Source: Tetragenococcus sp. (GTDB lineage Bacteria > Bacillota > Bacilli > Lactobacillales > Enterococcaceae). From it: DNA of 45,237 nucleotides. The position numbers were made by a program, and so were the translations under genes. Below the pieces are notes generated by a model. The model searched no databases and was not told the origin of the DNA. It worked only from the letters and a program-made list of their open reading frames with translations. Below are positions 16,115-26,285 of the stretch, piece by piece (the first letter of the stretch is position 1; every line of letters starts with the position of its first letter). The stretch covers positions 1 through 45,237 of the forward strand of contig JAKDZT010000002.1 of NCBI GenBank assembly GCA_030462125.1. The letters are read 5' to 3'.

Positions 16115-16990
16115 TTAATTCGCATGCCAGTCGGCTTGTCTTGCTAAAGCTAAGCAACCAAAAGTCCCCGTGTCATCTTCTAAAGAAGGTGTCACAATAT
16201 AGTTTTCTAATTTTGGTGTTTCAACATAGTTATTTAGCAACTCTGCAAAAGCTCGGTGAACTTTTTTTAGCATATGACGCTGCTTCATTACGCCACCGCC
16301 AAAGATAATAACATCTGGTGAAAACAACAATGTCGTATTATACGCACATTGAGCGATATAATAAGCTTCGATGTCCCAAATAGGGTCATCCGCTGGGATA
16401 TCTTGTCCCTTTCTTCCTGCTCTATCTTCAATTGCCGGGCCTGCTGCCACCCCTTCTAAACAATTTCCATGAAAAGGACAATTGCCTTTAAAATCATCAT
16501 CCGGATGAGGCACAACTAACATGTGCCCCATTTCAGGGTGGCTAAATCCTTCAATAAAACGATCCCTTTGAATAGCGCCTCCACCGATACCCGTTCCAAC
16601 AGTATAGTAAACAACGCTTGATAATCCTTTGCCTTCTCCAAAAACATATTCACCATAAGCCGCAGCGTTAACGTCAGTGGTCCAAGTAATGGGGATGTCA
16701 AAATCTTTTTTCAAGCTTCCCACAAAATCAAAATTTTGCCAAGCTAATTTGGGCGTAGATGTAATATATCCGTAAGTTTTGGAATCTGGATGGATATCAA
16801 TAGGCCCAAATGAACCGACGCCAATGGCAGCAAGGTCATTTTTATATTGTTTAAAAAAGTCGACCACTTGTTTCATTGTTTCTTCTGGTACAGTTGTGGG
16901 GAAACTGACCCTTTCAGTAATCTCTAATTGTTCATCAGCGATAGCACAAACAAATTTCGTCCCACCAGCTTCAATTGACCCGTATAACAT
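16115..16990 (-). CDS. scrK: ROK-family fructokinase
   Basis: The 291-residue ROK kinase probably phosphorylates fructose to fructose-6-phosphate with ATP. Marks are GSIEAGGTKFVCAI (phosphate loop), TTDVNAAAYGE (catalytic Asp), TVGTGIGGGAI and the zinc-binding stretch GHMLVVPHPDDDFKGNCPFHGNC. The form HPDDDFKGNCPFHGNCLEG is typical of Firmicute fructokinases rather than glucokinases. It stands alone; no sucrose genes adjoin. The ribosome site (GAAGGAAGGG) is about 12 bases from the ATG, rather far. Confidence 0.88.
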   Translation of the reverse strand: MLYGSIEAGGTKFVCAIADEQLEITERVSFPTTVPEETMKQVVDFFKQYKNDLAAIGVGSFGPIDIHPDSKTYGYITSTPKLAWQNFDFVGSLKKDFDIPITWTTDVNAAAYGEYVFGEGKGLSSVVYYTVGTGIGGGAIQRDRFIEGFSHPEMGHMLVVPHPDDDFKGNCPFHGNCLEGVAAGPAIEDRAGRKGQDIPADDPIWDIEAYYIAQCAYNTTLLFSPDVIIFGGGVMKQRHMLKKVHRAFAELLNNYVETPKLENYIVTPSLEDDTGTFGCLALARQADWHAN

Positions 16991-17038
16991 AAATGTATGC
17001 CCTTCCTTCTAATTGTATTCTCCTTTATTGTAAAGAAG

Positions 17039-17062
17039 AAAGGGCTAGAAAACCAGCCCTTT
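17039..17062 (-). terminator. Terminator of the SPFH-LURP unit
   Basis: AAAGGGCT / AGCCCTTT with a short loop lies 48 bases past the LURP-like gene and upstream of scrK. Confidence 0.65.
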
Positions 17063-17109
17063 ACTAAAAATAATTCCGTTGTAACTATACACTATTGGAT
17101 TGGTCCTAA

Positions 17110-17604
17110 TTAGCTTGAACTGCTACTCGCTGCAGCTTCATCGGATTTTACACAATCAATAGCTATGACTAATGAAATAATTAAACGTTCCATTGTTTCA
17201 TCAAGAATGGTTACTTCATACGTATCGCCCCAGGAAAGCCAGCGTTTCGAGATTTCAGCAATCTTTTTCCCTTGAGCGGAAACGGTAAAATCCATATCCC
17301 ACCAATTGCCTTGAACCTCAATATCTTGAGCTGAAATAGTGTAACACGATTTTAAAAAAGAGAGTTCTTTTTTAAGGGTAATCCTGTCGTTCCCATCGAC
17401 TTCAACAAAAAATTTGGGAAGTAAAGCCATTGTTTTCTTGGTGATTCTACCAATTTCACGCTGTTGTGTATCAAGAATCGAAAAATGTTTGGGCAACTTA
17501 AAGAAACTTCCTTCCACATAATAACAAGGCTCTTCTTGTTCATCTGTTACGGTAAATTTTTCATTTAAGCTAAATACTTTTTGTCTGATATATAGTTTTT
17601 TCAT
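17110..17604 (-). CDS. LURP-one-related family protein
   Basis: The 164-residue protein opens MKKLYIRQKVFSLNEKFTVTDE and continues with short beta-hairpin segments (CYYVEGSFFKLPKHFSILD, GNWWDMDFTV), as in the LURP-one-related/tubby-like barrel (B. subtilis YxjI type). It ends in AAASSSSS. The biochemical role in bacteria is unknown; a lipid-binding role is suggested by fold similarity to scramblase/tubby proteins. It starts 9 bases after the SPFH gene with AGGAGG, so the two form an operon. Confidence 0.75.
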   Translation of the reverse strand: MKKLYIRQKVFSLNEKFTVTDEQEEPCYYVEGSFFKLPKHFSILDTQQREIGRITKKTMALLPKFFVEVDGNDRITLKKELSFLKSCYTISAQDIEVQGNWWDMDFTVSAQGKKIAEISKRWLSWGDTYEVTILDETMERLIISLVIAIDCVKSDEAAASSSSS

Positions 17605-17613
17605 CAGCGCCTC

Positions 17614-18492
17614 CTAGCTAGAAAGCTCATCGCCTAAATCCCCGGTATTAATGACCGGTTGCGTCCCATTATCGGTAATAATTGAAACCATCAAGTTATT
17701 GATAAACTGCACCTTACGATCATCCGTAAACTGGATGTCTTGACCTGCTTCGATTTGTTCTAATGCCATCTGAGTCATCGTCACCGCACCTTCCACAATG
17801 GTTTGCCGTGCGGAAAGAATCGCTTTAGCTTGTTGTCTTTGTAACATCGCACTGGCAATTTCGGTGGAGTAAGCTAGGTGGTTCAAGCGTGTTTCGACCA
17901 CTTCTACGCCAGCGACTTCCAAACGCGCTTGCAGTTCCTTGGTTAGTTCTTCTGATACATGGCTGGTATCTCCGCGTAAGGTGACATCATCATCGTCAAA
18001 AGTATCGTAAGGATATTGTGAAGCAATATGACGTATGGCCGTTTCACTTTGTATTTCCACAAAGTCTTGATAATAATCCACATCAAACAATGCTTTTCCC
18101 GTATCGACGACTTTAAAAACAATCACGGCTGAGATCTCAATAGGATTCCCATCTAAATCATTGACTTTCAAAAGCGCGCTATTAAAATTGCGAACCTTTA
18201 GTGAAACATTGATTTTTTGGGTTAAGGGCGTAGTAATAAACAGCCCATTAGATTTGATCGTACCCAAATACTTCCCAAAAAATAAAATCGCTTTGGCTTG
18301 ATTAGGACTTACAATGGTTAAAGAACTAATAAACAGAAGTGCCACTAGCCAAATCAAAATACTTATAACCAAATTTGTTACACTTTCATTAACAACGCCT
18401 AAATAAAATAAGTAGGCGCCAGCTATCATCCCTATCACTAAAATTAATACACCTATATACCCGTTCATGTGAAAAGTCTTTTTCTCTTGCAT
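17614..18492 (-). CDS. SPFH/Band 7 (prohibitin-like) membrane protein
   Basis: The 292-residue protein has two adjacent N-terminal spans (GYIGVLILVIGMIAGAYLF and TNLVISILIWLVALLFI). A Band 7 domain follows (VSPNQAKAILFFGKYLGTI, VKVRNFN-like strand, ELQARLEVAGVEVVETRLNHLAY, QRQQAKAILSARQTIVEGAV). Such proteins form oligomeric membrane scaffolds. ATG at 18492 is preferred because AAGGAG is 9 bases upstream, whereas the earlier METM start overlaps that site. It is first in a two-gene unit with the LURP-like gene. Confidence 0.85.
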   Translation of the reverse strand: MQEKKTFHMNGYIGVLILVIGMIAGAYLFYLGVVNESVTNLVISILIWLVALLFISSLTIVSPNQAKAILFFGKYLGTIKSNGLFITTPLTQKINVSLKVRNFNSALLKVNDLDGNPIEISAVIVFKVVDTGKALFDVDYYQDFVEIQSETAIRHIASQYPYDTFDDDDVTLRGDTSHVSEELTKELQARLEVAGVEVVETRLNHLAYSTEIASAMLQRQQAKAILSARQTIVEGAVTMTQMALEQIEAGQDIQFTDDRKVQFINNLMVSIITDNGTQPVINTGDLGDELSS

Positions 18493-18530
18493 TGTCTCCA
18501 TCTCCTTGTGCTTATAATAACTTAACATAC

Positions 18531-18566
18531 AAAAAGTTCCAAATCGTTATTGACTTGGAACTTTTT
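18531..18566 (-). terminator. trhO terminator
   Basis: AAAAAGTTCCAA (18531-18542) and TTGGAACTTTTT (18555-18566) pair perfectly right after the trhO stop. Confidence 0.8.
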
Positions 18567-18568
18567 TG

Positions 18569-19528
18569 TTAAACCGTAACTTCACCTTTTATTTCGGCTA
18601 AACGAGCCGCGCGTTCTTCGGGTGAGATTTGATTTCTTTTTACGTATAAATTATCTTCACTTGCCGCGCATTCGTAAGAACAGCCGCCTAAATGTTTCGC
18701 TTGGTTTTCTTCTGAAGCTAAAATTTGACGATTGCAAGCGGGGTTAGCGCAGTTAACGTAACGTTCACAAGGCGTTCCATCAAACCAATCTTTGCCTACA
18801 ACGTGCTTGTCGACATCATTTACTTCTACGCTAATACGTTCATCAAAAACATACATTTTGCCATCCCACATTTCCCCTTGGGTGTTAGGATCCTTACCGT
18901 AAGTGGCAATACCGCCATGTAATTGACCCACATCTTGGACGCCTTCACGCAAAAGCCAACCCGTAAGTTTCTCGCAGCGAATACCTCCTGTACAATAAGT
19001 AACCACCTTTTTATCCATAAATTTCTCTTTGTTTTCTCGAATCCATTCAGGTAGTTCACGGAAAGTACGGATATCTGGTCTTATCGCTCCACGAAAATGG
19101 CCTAGATCGTATTCATAATCATTTCTAGCGTCTAGTACAATCGTATCTTCATCTTGTAGGGCTTCTTTGAATTCTGTCGGCTCTAAATATTCGCCTGTTA
19201 ATTCATTGGGGTCCACGTCTTCTTCTTCATCTAAATGCAAAGCAACAAGTTCTTGGCGTGGGCGCACGTGCATTTTCTTGAACGCGTGACCAGGTGCTTC
19301 ATCTACTTTAAACTCTGTATCTTTAAAGCGTTCATCCGCGTGCATGTGTTCCATATAAGCATTCGTCGCTTCAATGCTTCCAGAAACGGTGCCATTAATC
19401 CCTTCATTTGCCACTAAAATTCGACCCTTTAAACCGAGTTCTTTACAAAATGCCAAATGTTGTTTGGCGAAACTTTCTGGGTCTTCTACTGGTGTATAAT
19501 TATAATAAAGTAATACCTGGTAATCCAT
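18569..19528 (-). CDS. trhO: tRNA uridine(34) hydroxylase, rhodanese-type
   Basis: TrhO hydroxylates U34 of certain tRNAs to ho5U, an early step to wobble modifications. The 319-residue product begins [18 protein letters not shown], has the N-terminal acylphosphatase-like part ([16 protein letters not shown]), the rhodanese domain with the catalytic cysteine in [12 protein letters not shown], and a C-terminal cysteine cluster ([21 protein letters not shown]). The start at 19528 fits AAGGAGG upstream; an extension by 11 codons would cover that site. A TATAAT (19562-19567) lies 34 bases before the start. Confidence 0.92.
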   Translation of the reverse strand: MDYQVLLYYNYTPVEDPESFAKQHLAFCKELGLKGRILVANEGINGTVSGSIEATNAYMEHMHADERFKDTEFKVDEAPGHAFKKMHVRPRQELVALHLDEEEDVDPNELTGEYLEPTEFKEALQDEDTIVLDARNDYEYDLGHFRGAIRPDIRTFRELPEWIRENKEKFMDKKVVTYCTGGIRCEKLTGWLLREGVQDVGQLHGGIATYGKDPNTQGEMWDGKMYVFDERISVEVNDVDKHVVGKDWFDGTPCERYVNCANPACNRQILASEENQAKHLGGCSYECAASEDNLYVKRNQISPEERAARLAEIKGEVTV

Positions 19529-19561
19529 CCTTATATGTCCTCCTTCAATTTCCACAGTCAT

Positions 19562-19567
19562 ATTATA
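19562..19567 (-). promoter_or_regulatory. trhO -10 element
   Basis: A perfect minus-strand TATAAT lies shortly before the trhO ribosome site. No good -35 is seen at 17 bases. Confidence 0.4.
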
Positions 19568-19701
19568 GTTAATAAAGTATCAAAAAAGAAATTTTTCGCT
19601 TGTGATAGGGCAATTTTATAAAAGTATGTCCCTTTAAATAGCAAAGTTGAGCTATAGCTCTACAGAATTCTTCTACTAGTAGTGTATCACAAAATTTTTT
19701 A

Positions 19702-20442
19702 TTATAAATGTGTCTTAAAAAATTCTGTTACTTGGTCCATTGTAGGGACTTTTACCATATGCCGTTCGTTCGCCGCATGAAACGTAATCTCTGGGCCCAA
19801 GTTCGCGCGCACAAAACGATCCGTCTGTGCAAAAGAGATTTTTTCATCATATAACCCATGCCAGAAAAACAAGGGTCTTTTGGGCAAATTTGTATAATGA
19901 GAAGCTAGGTCATAATGATCAATCCAACTGGTTAAATACTTATAATCTCTAGGAAAAGAAATCCCTCTATCTTTAAGCGATTTTTCTAGTTCTTGGCGAT
20001 AGTCAATTAAAGAAGGCGAACCCATTATACAGGCAGCTACATTAATTTCTGGATGTTGTGTTAACAAGGCACAAGTGGTCATCCCGCCCATCGAAACGCC
20101 ACCTACACCTAATCTTCCATTCGTTAATCCTAACTGGTTGAAATAATCAACAACCGTTTCAAACTCAAATAAGTTGGTATGAATGCTTTGAAAAAAGGTC
20201 AATGAAGGAATGGAAGAGATAGGTGCCTGTCGTTGTCCGTGATTTTGCGCGTCGGGTAATACCACCCGAAAACCTTGTTGAGCTAACTTTCTGCCTTGGG
20301 TTAACACGAGTTCTTTGGTTGTTTGCCAACCATGATAATACACAATCAGCGGTAGTGGCGCATATACTCGGTCTTCTTGAACGACTTCTAACACAGGAAT
20401 CGCCCCTATTTGGCGTTTGCGCAACGCTAATTTCATTCGCAT
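19702..20442 (-). CDS. Alpha/beta hydrolase (YitV-like esterase)
   Basis: The 246-residue alpha/beta hydrolase shows an HG oxyanion motif (YYHGWQ), the nucleophile elbow GVSMGGM, an acid in HGLYDEKIS and a C-terminal His in ERHMVKV, a complete catalytic triad. Size and motifs fit small esterases of the YitV/prolyl-oligopeptidase-like group. The substrate is unknown. It stands alone between the V-ATPase terminator and trhO. Confidence 0.8.
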   Translation of the reverse strand: MRMKLALRKRQIGAIPVLEVVQEDRVYAPLPLIVYYHGWQTTKELVLTQGRKLAQQGFRVVLPDAQNHGQRQAPISSIPSLTFFQSIHTNLFEFETVVDYFNQLGLTNGRLGVGGVSMGGMTTCALLTQHPEINVAACIMGSPSLIDYRQELEKSLKDRGISFPRDYKYLTSWIDHYDLASHYTNLPKRPLFFWHGLYDEKISFAQTDRFVRANLGPEITFHAANERHMVKVPTMDQVTEFFKTHL

Positions 20443-20466
20443 TCACCTAATTTCATTATTAAAGTA

Positions 20467-20516
20467 AAAAAAGCAGTCATTGCTTTAATATTTAACATAC
20501 AAACAATGGCTGTTTT
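20467..20516 (-). terminator. Terminator of the ntp (V-ATPase) operon
   Basis: Reading the minus strand, AAACAGCCATTG pairs with CAATGACTGCTTT across a 21-base loop, then a T-run follows, right after the ntpD stop. Confidence 0.7.
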
Positions 20517-20520
20517 CTTA

Positions 20521-21159
20521 TTAATCTTCTGCTTCAATCACATCAATGGATTTCATCAACCGGGTTAAAGTAGCGCGTTCGCTTTCATCTAAGGTCCGTT
20601 CAATATAATCGATGGTCTCTTCTAAATTCGGAATCATTTTATATTCTAGTGCATTTACACGACGGCGTGTTCGTTCAATTTCGTCAGCCATCATCTGACA
20701 AGACTTTTCAACTTCTGCTAATTTAAGCATCTTGGGGAGAATAGAACTCAAATTATTTAGCGCTAGATCTAACTCACTGGTTGTGGCCATAAATCCGTAA
20801 GAAAAACGATCCTCTGATTTTTCGTCATCATAGATTGCATTTAAAACCGGCGCCTCAATGTTCATAACATTCCTGCTTTGCACATCCAAAGTAATTCTAT
20901 CTAAGGGAATCGCAAAAGCTTCGCCTAAAACATAGTCCGCGGTTCTGCTAGAAGCAAGAACATAGTCTTCCATGCCTTTTTGCAGCGTTTCTTCCATTTC
21001 TTTACGTAGTTGTTGATTTTGTTTGACTAACTTGGTAAATTGGCGAACCAGTTCATCTTGTTTATCTTTTAATAGCTTGTGTCCTCTAGTCGCCGTTGAT
21101 AAACGGCCTTGTAACCGACTCATTTCCATGCGAGTCGGATTGACATTCATTATTGCCAT
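20521..21159 (-). CDS. ntpD: V-type ATPase subunit D (central stalk)
   Basis: NtpD is the long coiled-coil rotor shaft of the V1 part. The 212-residue protein begins with [20 protein letters not shown], the family signature, and ends with a second long helix ([27 protein letters not shown]). It overlaps the ntpB stop. A second ATG at 21150 forms TAATG with that stop and could also be used. It is the last gene of the operon; no ntpH or ntpJ follows, unlike in E. hirae. Confidence 0.92.
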   Translation of the reverse strand: MAIMNVNPTRMEMSRLQGRLSTATRGHKLLKDKQDELVRQFTKLVKQNQQLRKEMEETLQKGMEDYVLASSRTADYVLGEAFAIPLDRITLDVQSRNVMNIEAPVLNAIYDDEKSEDRFSYGFMATTSELDLALNNLSSILPKMLKLAEVEKSCQMMADEIERTRRRVNALEYKMIPNLEETIDYIERTLDESERATLTRLMKSIDVIEAED

Positions 21160-22547
21160 AGATCATCCAACTCCTCTTGGTTTGGAAGGAATTCCTCGAT
21201 GTCTTTTTCTTTGATGCGGCTAAGTTCTTCTCTTGGCAGGGTAGCTAATAATTTCCAACCTAAGTCTAATGATTCTTCAATGCTACGGTTTGTGTTAAAA
21301 CCTTGATTAATATATTTTTCTTCAAACAAATCCGCAAAACGAGCGAATTTTTTATCTGAATCAGATAATGCGGCTTCACCTAAGACCGTTGATAATTCTT
21401 TGGCATCTTTCCCATCCGCATAGGCAGAATAAATTTGATTCATCGTAGAAGAATGGTCTCTTCTTGTCTTGCCTTCACCGGTTCCCTTATCTTTCAAACG
21501 TGAAAGACTTGGTAAAATATCAATCGGTGGATTAATATTACGTTTGTCTAAATCACGAGACAAGATAATTTGTCCTTCAGTAATATAACCAGTTAAGTCG
21601 GGAATCGGATGGGTTTTATCATTGTTAGGCATCGTTAGGATAGGAATTTGAGTAATAGACCCTTCACGATCCATTAGACGACCCGCCCGTTCGTATATAC
21701 TTGCCAAATCAGTGTATAAATAGCCAGGATAGCCGCCTCGCCCTGGTACTTCGCGCCGAGCAGCTGAAACTTCACGTAGGGCTTCCGCATAGTTTGTCAT
21801 GTCTGTCATAATGACAAGAACATGCATCCCTTTTTCAAAGGCTAAGTATTCGGCCGTAGTTAATGCGACTTTTGGTGTTGCAATCCGTTCAATAGCTGGA
21901 TCATCAGCTAAATTTAAAAACATTACCGAACGATCAATAGCTCCTGTTTCACGGAATTCGTTAATGAAAAATTCCGATTCTTCAAAAGGAATCCCAATTG
22001 CCGCAAAGACAATCGCAAAATTTCCTTCTTGTCCAGGAACGGTCGCTTGGCGTGCAATTTGAGCCGCGATTTCCTTATGAGGCAAACCTGAAGCAGAAAA
22101 TATCGGTAATTTTTGTCCTCTAACTAAGGTATTTAAATGGTCAATCGTTGAGATCCCAGTTTGAATAAATTCATCTGGGTAGTCCCGAGCCATAGGATTG
22201 ATTGCTTCCCCGTTTACATCTAACCTTTCTTCTGGCAGAATTTTAGGGCCATCGTCAATGGGTTGTCCTAATCCATCAAAAATACGTCCCATCATATCGG
22301 GTGAAGCACCTAAAGTGAGTCCTCTACCTAAAAAGCGTATACGGCTATCATCAGTACCTAAATTATTAGTTCCTTCAAAGATCTGTACGACAGCTTTATC
22401 TCCTGAAATCTCTAGCACTTGACCTTGGCGAATTTCACCAGAATCTGTACGGATCTCAACTAACTCGTCGTATTTTACCCCTTCAACGTTTTCTACCATC
22501 ATTAAAGGGCCAGTGATTTCTGATACGGAACGATACTCTTTTAACAT
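21150..22547 (-). CDS. ntpB: V-type ATPase subunit B (non-catalytic)
   Basis: The 465-residue regulatory subunit of the V1 hexamer. It lacks a full Walker A, as expected, and shows [40 protein letters not shown]-type sequence and [11 protein letters not shown]. The ATG at 22547 overlaps the ntpA stop (TGATG) and has AAAGGAGG 8 or more bases upstream. An in-frame TTG one codon earlier is less likely. Confidence 0.95.
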   Translation of the reverse strand: MLKEYRSVSEITGPLMMVENVEGVKYDELVEIRTDSGEIRQGQVLEISGDKAVVQIFEGTNNLGTDDSRIRFLGRGLTLGASPDMMGRIFDGLGQPIDDGPKILPEERLDVNGEAINPMARDYPDEFIQTGISTIDHLNTLVRGQKLPIFSASGLPHKEIAAQIARQATVPGQEGNFAIVFAAIGIPFEESEFFINEFRETGAIDRSVMFLNLADDPAIERIATPKVALTTAEYLAFEKGMHVLVIMTDMTNYAEALREVSAARREVPGRGGYPGYLYTDLASIYERAGRLMDREGSITQIPILTMPNNDKTHPIPDLTGYITEGQIILSRDLDKRNINPPIDILPSLSRLKDKGTGEGKTRRDHSSTMNQIYSAYADGKDAKELSTVLGEAALSDSDKKFARFADLFEEKYINQGFNTNRSIEESLDLGWKLLATLPREELSRIKEKDIEEFLPNQEELDDLWQ

Positions 22548-24322
22548 CAATCCATTCCTCCTTTCTCAACGATTTCTTGTACTGTCTGATCAATATCATT
22601 ATAGATTGTATCTAGTTGATCTATATCATCTTCTGAAATATATTTACTGCGGGCAATTTGTTCGCGCAACTGTGTTGTTCCTTCCATAATTTCATTGTAA
22701 TAAGAACCCAATTGAACTGCTTCTTGGGTTTTTTTGTGGAAGTCTAAAATATTGCGCAATAGTCGAAATTGTTTGGTCCGTGAGGTAAATGTATCAACAT
22801 CATCAAAAGCATCTTGTTGTAAATAGTCTTGTCGTAAAGAACGAGCTGTATTCATTGTGATACGGTCTTTTTGCGATAAGGCATCAACACCGACTAATTG
22901 TACAATTTCATCTAAACGACTTTCTTCTTGTAACAATGCCATTGCTTTATCTACCATCTTAGACCAGTTAGCGCCTAAAACGGAATCCATATATTCTTTT
23001 AGTTGATCGTCATATAAGGAATACGACTCTGTCCAACTAATCGCAGGAAAGTGTCGTTTTTGTGATAGTGATGCATCTAAATCCCAGAATACTTTCACGA
23101 TCCGTAAGGTGTTTTGAGTTACTGGTTCAGAAACATCGCCGCCAGCAGGGGATACGGCACCAATGGCTGTGATACTTCCTTCACGTTCTCCTTCACCTAA
23201 TACAGAAAATTTACCGGCACGTTCATAATACTCAGCAATTCGGCTTCCTAAATAAGCTGGGTAACCTTCATCACCGGGGATTTCTTGTAAGCGTCCGCTC
23301 ATTTCCCGTAATGCTTCGGCCCAACGCGAGGTTGAGTCTGCCATAATAGCTACATTATAGCCCATGTCTTTATAGTATTCTGCAATTGTCATCCCCGTAT
23401 AAATGGATGCTTCCCGAGCAGATACGGGCATATTTGACGTGTTGGCGATCAATACCGTACGTTGCATAAGAGACTCGCCTGTTACCGGGTCAATTAATTC
23501 TGGAAATTCGTCAATAACGTCTTTCATTTCATTTCCGCGTTCGCCACAACCAACATAGACCACAATGTCCACATCAGCCCATTTAGCAATTTGGTGTTGT
23601 ATAATCGTTTTTCCGGCACCAAATGGTCCTGGAACAGCTGCAGTTCCGCCTTTTGCCACTGGGAAGAAGGTATCAATCACTCGTTGTCCTGTGATCAAAG
23701 GTTCTCCGGGCGTCACCTTATTTTTATAAGGACGCGGGGTACGGATCGGCCATTTTTGCATCAATGCAACTTTTCTTTCACCCTCGTCTGTATCTACTAC
23801 ACAGACAGTCTCGGTGATGGTATAATTTCCGGATTGAATGTCCTTAATCGTTCCAGTCACGTCATTAGGAACCATTACGCGATGTTCAATCGCTTTTGTT
23901 TCCTGCACGACGCCAATAATATCTCCAGGTGCCACTTGGTCGCCTACCGATTTTTTTGGTACAAAGGTCCATTCTTTTTGACGATCAAGCGGATTAATTT
24001 CCGTTCCTCGTTCTATAAAATCACTATCTGTTTGCTTCATAAATGTATCCAAAGGGCGTTGAATGCCATCAAACATTTCAGTTAAAAGACCAGGTGCCAG
24101 CTCCACAGATAAGGGAGCACCAGTTGTCTCTACTGGTTCACCGGGACCTACACCCGCCGTTTCTTCATACACTTGGATAGAAGCCACGTCATTATTTAAT
24201 TCAATAATTTCTCCGATCAACCCTTTTTCACTTACTTTGCAGATTTCATTAATTTTAGCACCTTGTAATCCGCTAGCAGTAACTAAAGGCCCGGAAACTT
24301 TTGTAATTGTTCCTACTGCCAA
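22547..24322 (-). CDS. ntpA: V-type ATPase catalytic subunit A
   Basis: The 591-residue catalytic ATPase subunit (E. hirae NtpA is of nearly the same length). Walker A is GPFGAGKT, the catalytic Glu lies in GCGERGNE, and the A-subunit-specific non-homologous insert falls at about residues 110-200. Translation starts at TTG (24322), with AGGAGGAG five to eight bases before it. ATP hydrolysis here turns the NtpD/G shaft against the membrane ring of NtpK. Confidence 0.96.
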   Translation of the reverse strand: MAVGTITKVSGPLVTASGLQGAKINEICKVSEKGLIGEIIELNNDVASIQVYEETAGVGPGEPVETTGAPLSVELAPGLLTEMFDGIQRPLDTFMKQTDSDFIERGTEINPLDRQKEWTFVPKKSVGDQVAPGDIIGVVQETKAIEHRVMVPNDVTGTIKDIQSGNYTITETVCVVDTDEGERKVALMQKWPIRTPRPYKNKVTPGEPLITGQRVIDTFFPVAKGGTAAVPGPFGAGKTIIQHQIAKWADVDIVVYVGCGERGNEMKDVIDEFPELIDPVTGESLMQRTVLIANTSNMPVSAREASIYTGMTIAEYYKDMGYNVAIMADSTSRWAEALREMSGRLQEIPGDEGYPAYLGSRIAEYYERAGKFSVLGEGEREGSITAIGAVSPAGGDVSEPVTQNTLRIVKVFWDLDASLSQKRHFPAISWTESYSLYDDQLKEYMDSVLGANWSKMVDKAMALLQEESRLDEIVQLVGVDALSQKDRITMNTARSLRQDYLQQDAFDDVDTFTSRTKQFRLLRNILDFHKKTQEAVQLGSYYNEIMEGTTQLREQIARSKYISEDDIDQLDTIYNDIDQTVQEIVEKGGMD

Positions 24323-24355
24323 AAAATCTCCTCCTGCCTAACTGCAAATTGTTCT

Positions 24356-24673
24356 TTAATTATCATCTAAAATATCCATTCCAATCGCTTTTTCTACATT
24401 TTGGTGAATACGATCCATCCCAATCCCTAGACTTCCGGTACTACTTGGAATCGGAATAATTGCTGGGGTAGGCTGACTGTCGTATTGCGCAATGGTATCT
24501 TCTAATTGTTCGGCTACGCGCTCAGTAACAAAAATAACGCCATAATCCTCTGCCATTGCTTCAATTTGCTGTCTAGCTTCCGTTAAGTCTGTAACTGGGA
24601 AGATATCAATCCCTAAGCCTTTAAAAGGCAAGATCGAATCTTTCCCGCCCATCATTCCTATTTTTTTATACAT
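24356..24673 (-). CDS. ntpG: V-type ATPase subunit F (ntpG)
   Basis: The 105-residue product MYKKIGMMGGKDSILPFKGLG... is the small rotor subunit (F in general naming, NtpG in E. hirae), with the conserved GVIFVTERVAE strand. The ATG at 24673 overlaps the last codons of ntpC by 8 bases. A longer in-frame frame extends into ntpC without a ribosome site and is not used. Confidence 0.9.
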   Translation of the reverse strand: MYKKIGMMGGKDSILPFKGLGIDIFPVTDLTEARQQIEAMAEDYGVIFVTERVAEQLEDTIAQYDSQPTPAIIPIPSSTGSLGIGMDRIHQNVEKAIGMDILDDN

Positions 24674-25667
24674 AGCTTTCACGCACCCGACCTTGAAGTG
24701 TTTCTTCTGGGATCCTATTAATTTTTCCAACAAGAATCATCCGTAAATTTTTAATTTCAACTTCTTTGGCAAAAAGATAACCTAAAATTGCTTGAGGGCC
24801 AAAAGGGACCATCTTTTCTTCTTTTAAGCGTCGCATCAAGAAATTATCTTTATTTAGATCCAAACCTGTCAGTTTCTTTTCTTGTGTAATTTCATCATAG
24901 CTATCTGCCAGCAAAGGTTCATAGGATGTTTGTTCCATATAGTTCATAAAGTTTTCTAGAGAGGAACTAATTTCATCTGCCATTTTTTGCGGATCCAAAG
25001 TTCCACCTTTTTGTAAAACAGCGGTGATAAATCCTTTTTTCTGGCCCATTAAATAACTTCTGAGAATCGTTGAAATATTAAATACGTCAATATTTCTTTG
25101 AACTAGCCGCTCAATAATTGTGCTATTTTCACTGTGACTAAGTTCCACCATATGATCCCAATAATAGTTATCAAAAATAATATCTACAGCCTGTATTTCT
25201 TCATAATCTTCAATATATTGGAAAACAGCTTGAATACATTGATTCATAATAGGATCTACTTGGTCACTTTGTCGTAAGTTGACCAAATTTTTTAACACGG
25301 GTAAAGAAACTGAACCCATTGGAACCAAATATTCGGAAAAGTCTTCTTGCGTATAATCTTGTTTAACTAAGACTTTTAAGTTTTGATAATCATATTGCAA
25401 CGCTATTAAATCAACGATGCTTTTGACTGGCGTAATATTATAAATCATATCAAAGGTCCGCTTTTTTTCAGCGATTAGTGCTTTTTCAAAATCACGGACA
25501 TCATTATTATCTTCAATAAAATCGCCATAAGTTGTTTCTTGTAAGATGGAATAGGCCTCTTCAGGTTCTGACGTTGCTAGCATCCGGTCAAAAGTATTTT
25601 GTGTCAGCAAACGACTTTCGTACGTTCGAATTCTGACATTAGCGGTGCTAAATTGAATATCGTCCAT
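24666..25667 (-). CDS. ntpC: V-type ATPase subunit C (d-type connector)
   Basis: The 333-residue NtpC caps the membrane ring and links it to the rotor shaft. It is helical, beginning MDDIQFSTANVRIRTYESRLL and ending KEVEIKNLRMILVGKINRIPEE, the family C-terminus. Its length equals the E. hirae protein closely. GAGGTG precedes the ATG. Confidence 0.9.
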   Translation of the reverse strand: MDDIQFSTANVRIRTYESRLLTQNTFDRMLATSEPEEAYSILQETTYGDFIEDNNDVRDFEKALIAEKKRTFDMIYNITPVKSIVDLIALQYDYQNLKVLVKQDYTQEDFSEYLVPMGSVSLPVLKNLVNLRQSDQVDPIMNQCIQAVFQYIEDYEEIQAVDIIFDNYYWDHMVELSHSENSTIIERLVQRNIDVFNISTILRSYLMGQKKGFITAVLQKGGTLDPQKMADEISSSLENFMNYMEQTSYEPLLADSYDEITQEKKLTGLDLNKDNFLMRRLKEEKMVPFGPQAILGYLFAKEVEIKNLRMILVGKINRIPEETLQGRVRESYV

Positions 25668-25678
25668 TTTGACACCTC

Positions 25679-26275
25679 TTATTCTTCATCATATATCAAG
25701 TTTAACAATTCGCTGCTCAGCTCTTCTTCAGATGTACTTAGTATGGCTTCAAAAGTAAAGTTATACTCAATTTCTCCTTGTCGTAACAAAAAACCACCAC
25801 GTTTAGGGATTGTATTTTCTGCTATTGACAGGTTCATCTCAGGTGAAGCCGCTTCTTGCCAAATCTTTTTGTTTTCTGCTGTGGCATAGTTCACACTATC
25901 TTGAGCGACCACCATTTCCACATCGCCTGTTAGTTCTACTTGTTTAATGTTAGACGTTACAAATTGATTAAAGTCTTCTTCCGACATTTTCTTGATCTTT
26001 TTCAAGCCTTCTGAAAAAAGATTTTTTAGTAGTTGCTGTTTAGCAGCTAATAATCTACTACGTGCTTTGACATGAATGTCTGACACTTTCAAGTTCAATT
26101 CTGATTGACGTTCTTTTTCGAATTGTTCGATGTTTTCTTCTGTTTGTTGTTCAATTTGTTTTTTTCGATACTGTTCATTATTTTCGATGTCTCTTTGTGC
26201 CTTTTTTAAATACTGTCTTTGATTCTTTTCTGCATCTTGGGTAATTTTATCTGTTAAATTTGTTATATCAGACAT
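25679..26275 (-). CDS. ntpE: V-type ATPase subunit E (peripheral stalk)
   Basis: The 198-residue peripheral stalk protein has a long charged N-terminal helix rich in Gln, Glu and Lys (EKNQRQYLKKAQRDIENNEQ) and a compact C-terminal domain (GGFLLRQGEIEYNFTFEAIL). It forms the stator with NtpF. The start has GGAGGT. Confidence 0.9.
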   Translation of the reverse strand: MSDITNLTDKITQDAEKNQRQYLKKAQRDIENNEQYRKKQIEQQTEENIEQFEKERQSELNLKVSDIHVKARSRLLAAKQQLLKNLFSEGLKKIKKMSEEDFNQFVTSNIKQVELTGDVEMVVAQDSVNYATAENKKIWQEAASPEMNLSIAENTIPKRGGFLLRQGEIEYNFTFEAILSTSEEELSSELLNLIYDEE

Positions 26276-26285
26276 TTCATACCTC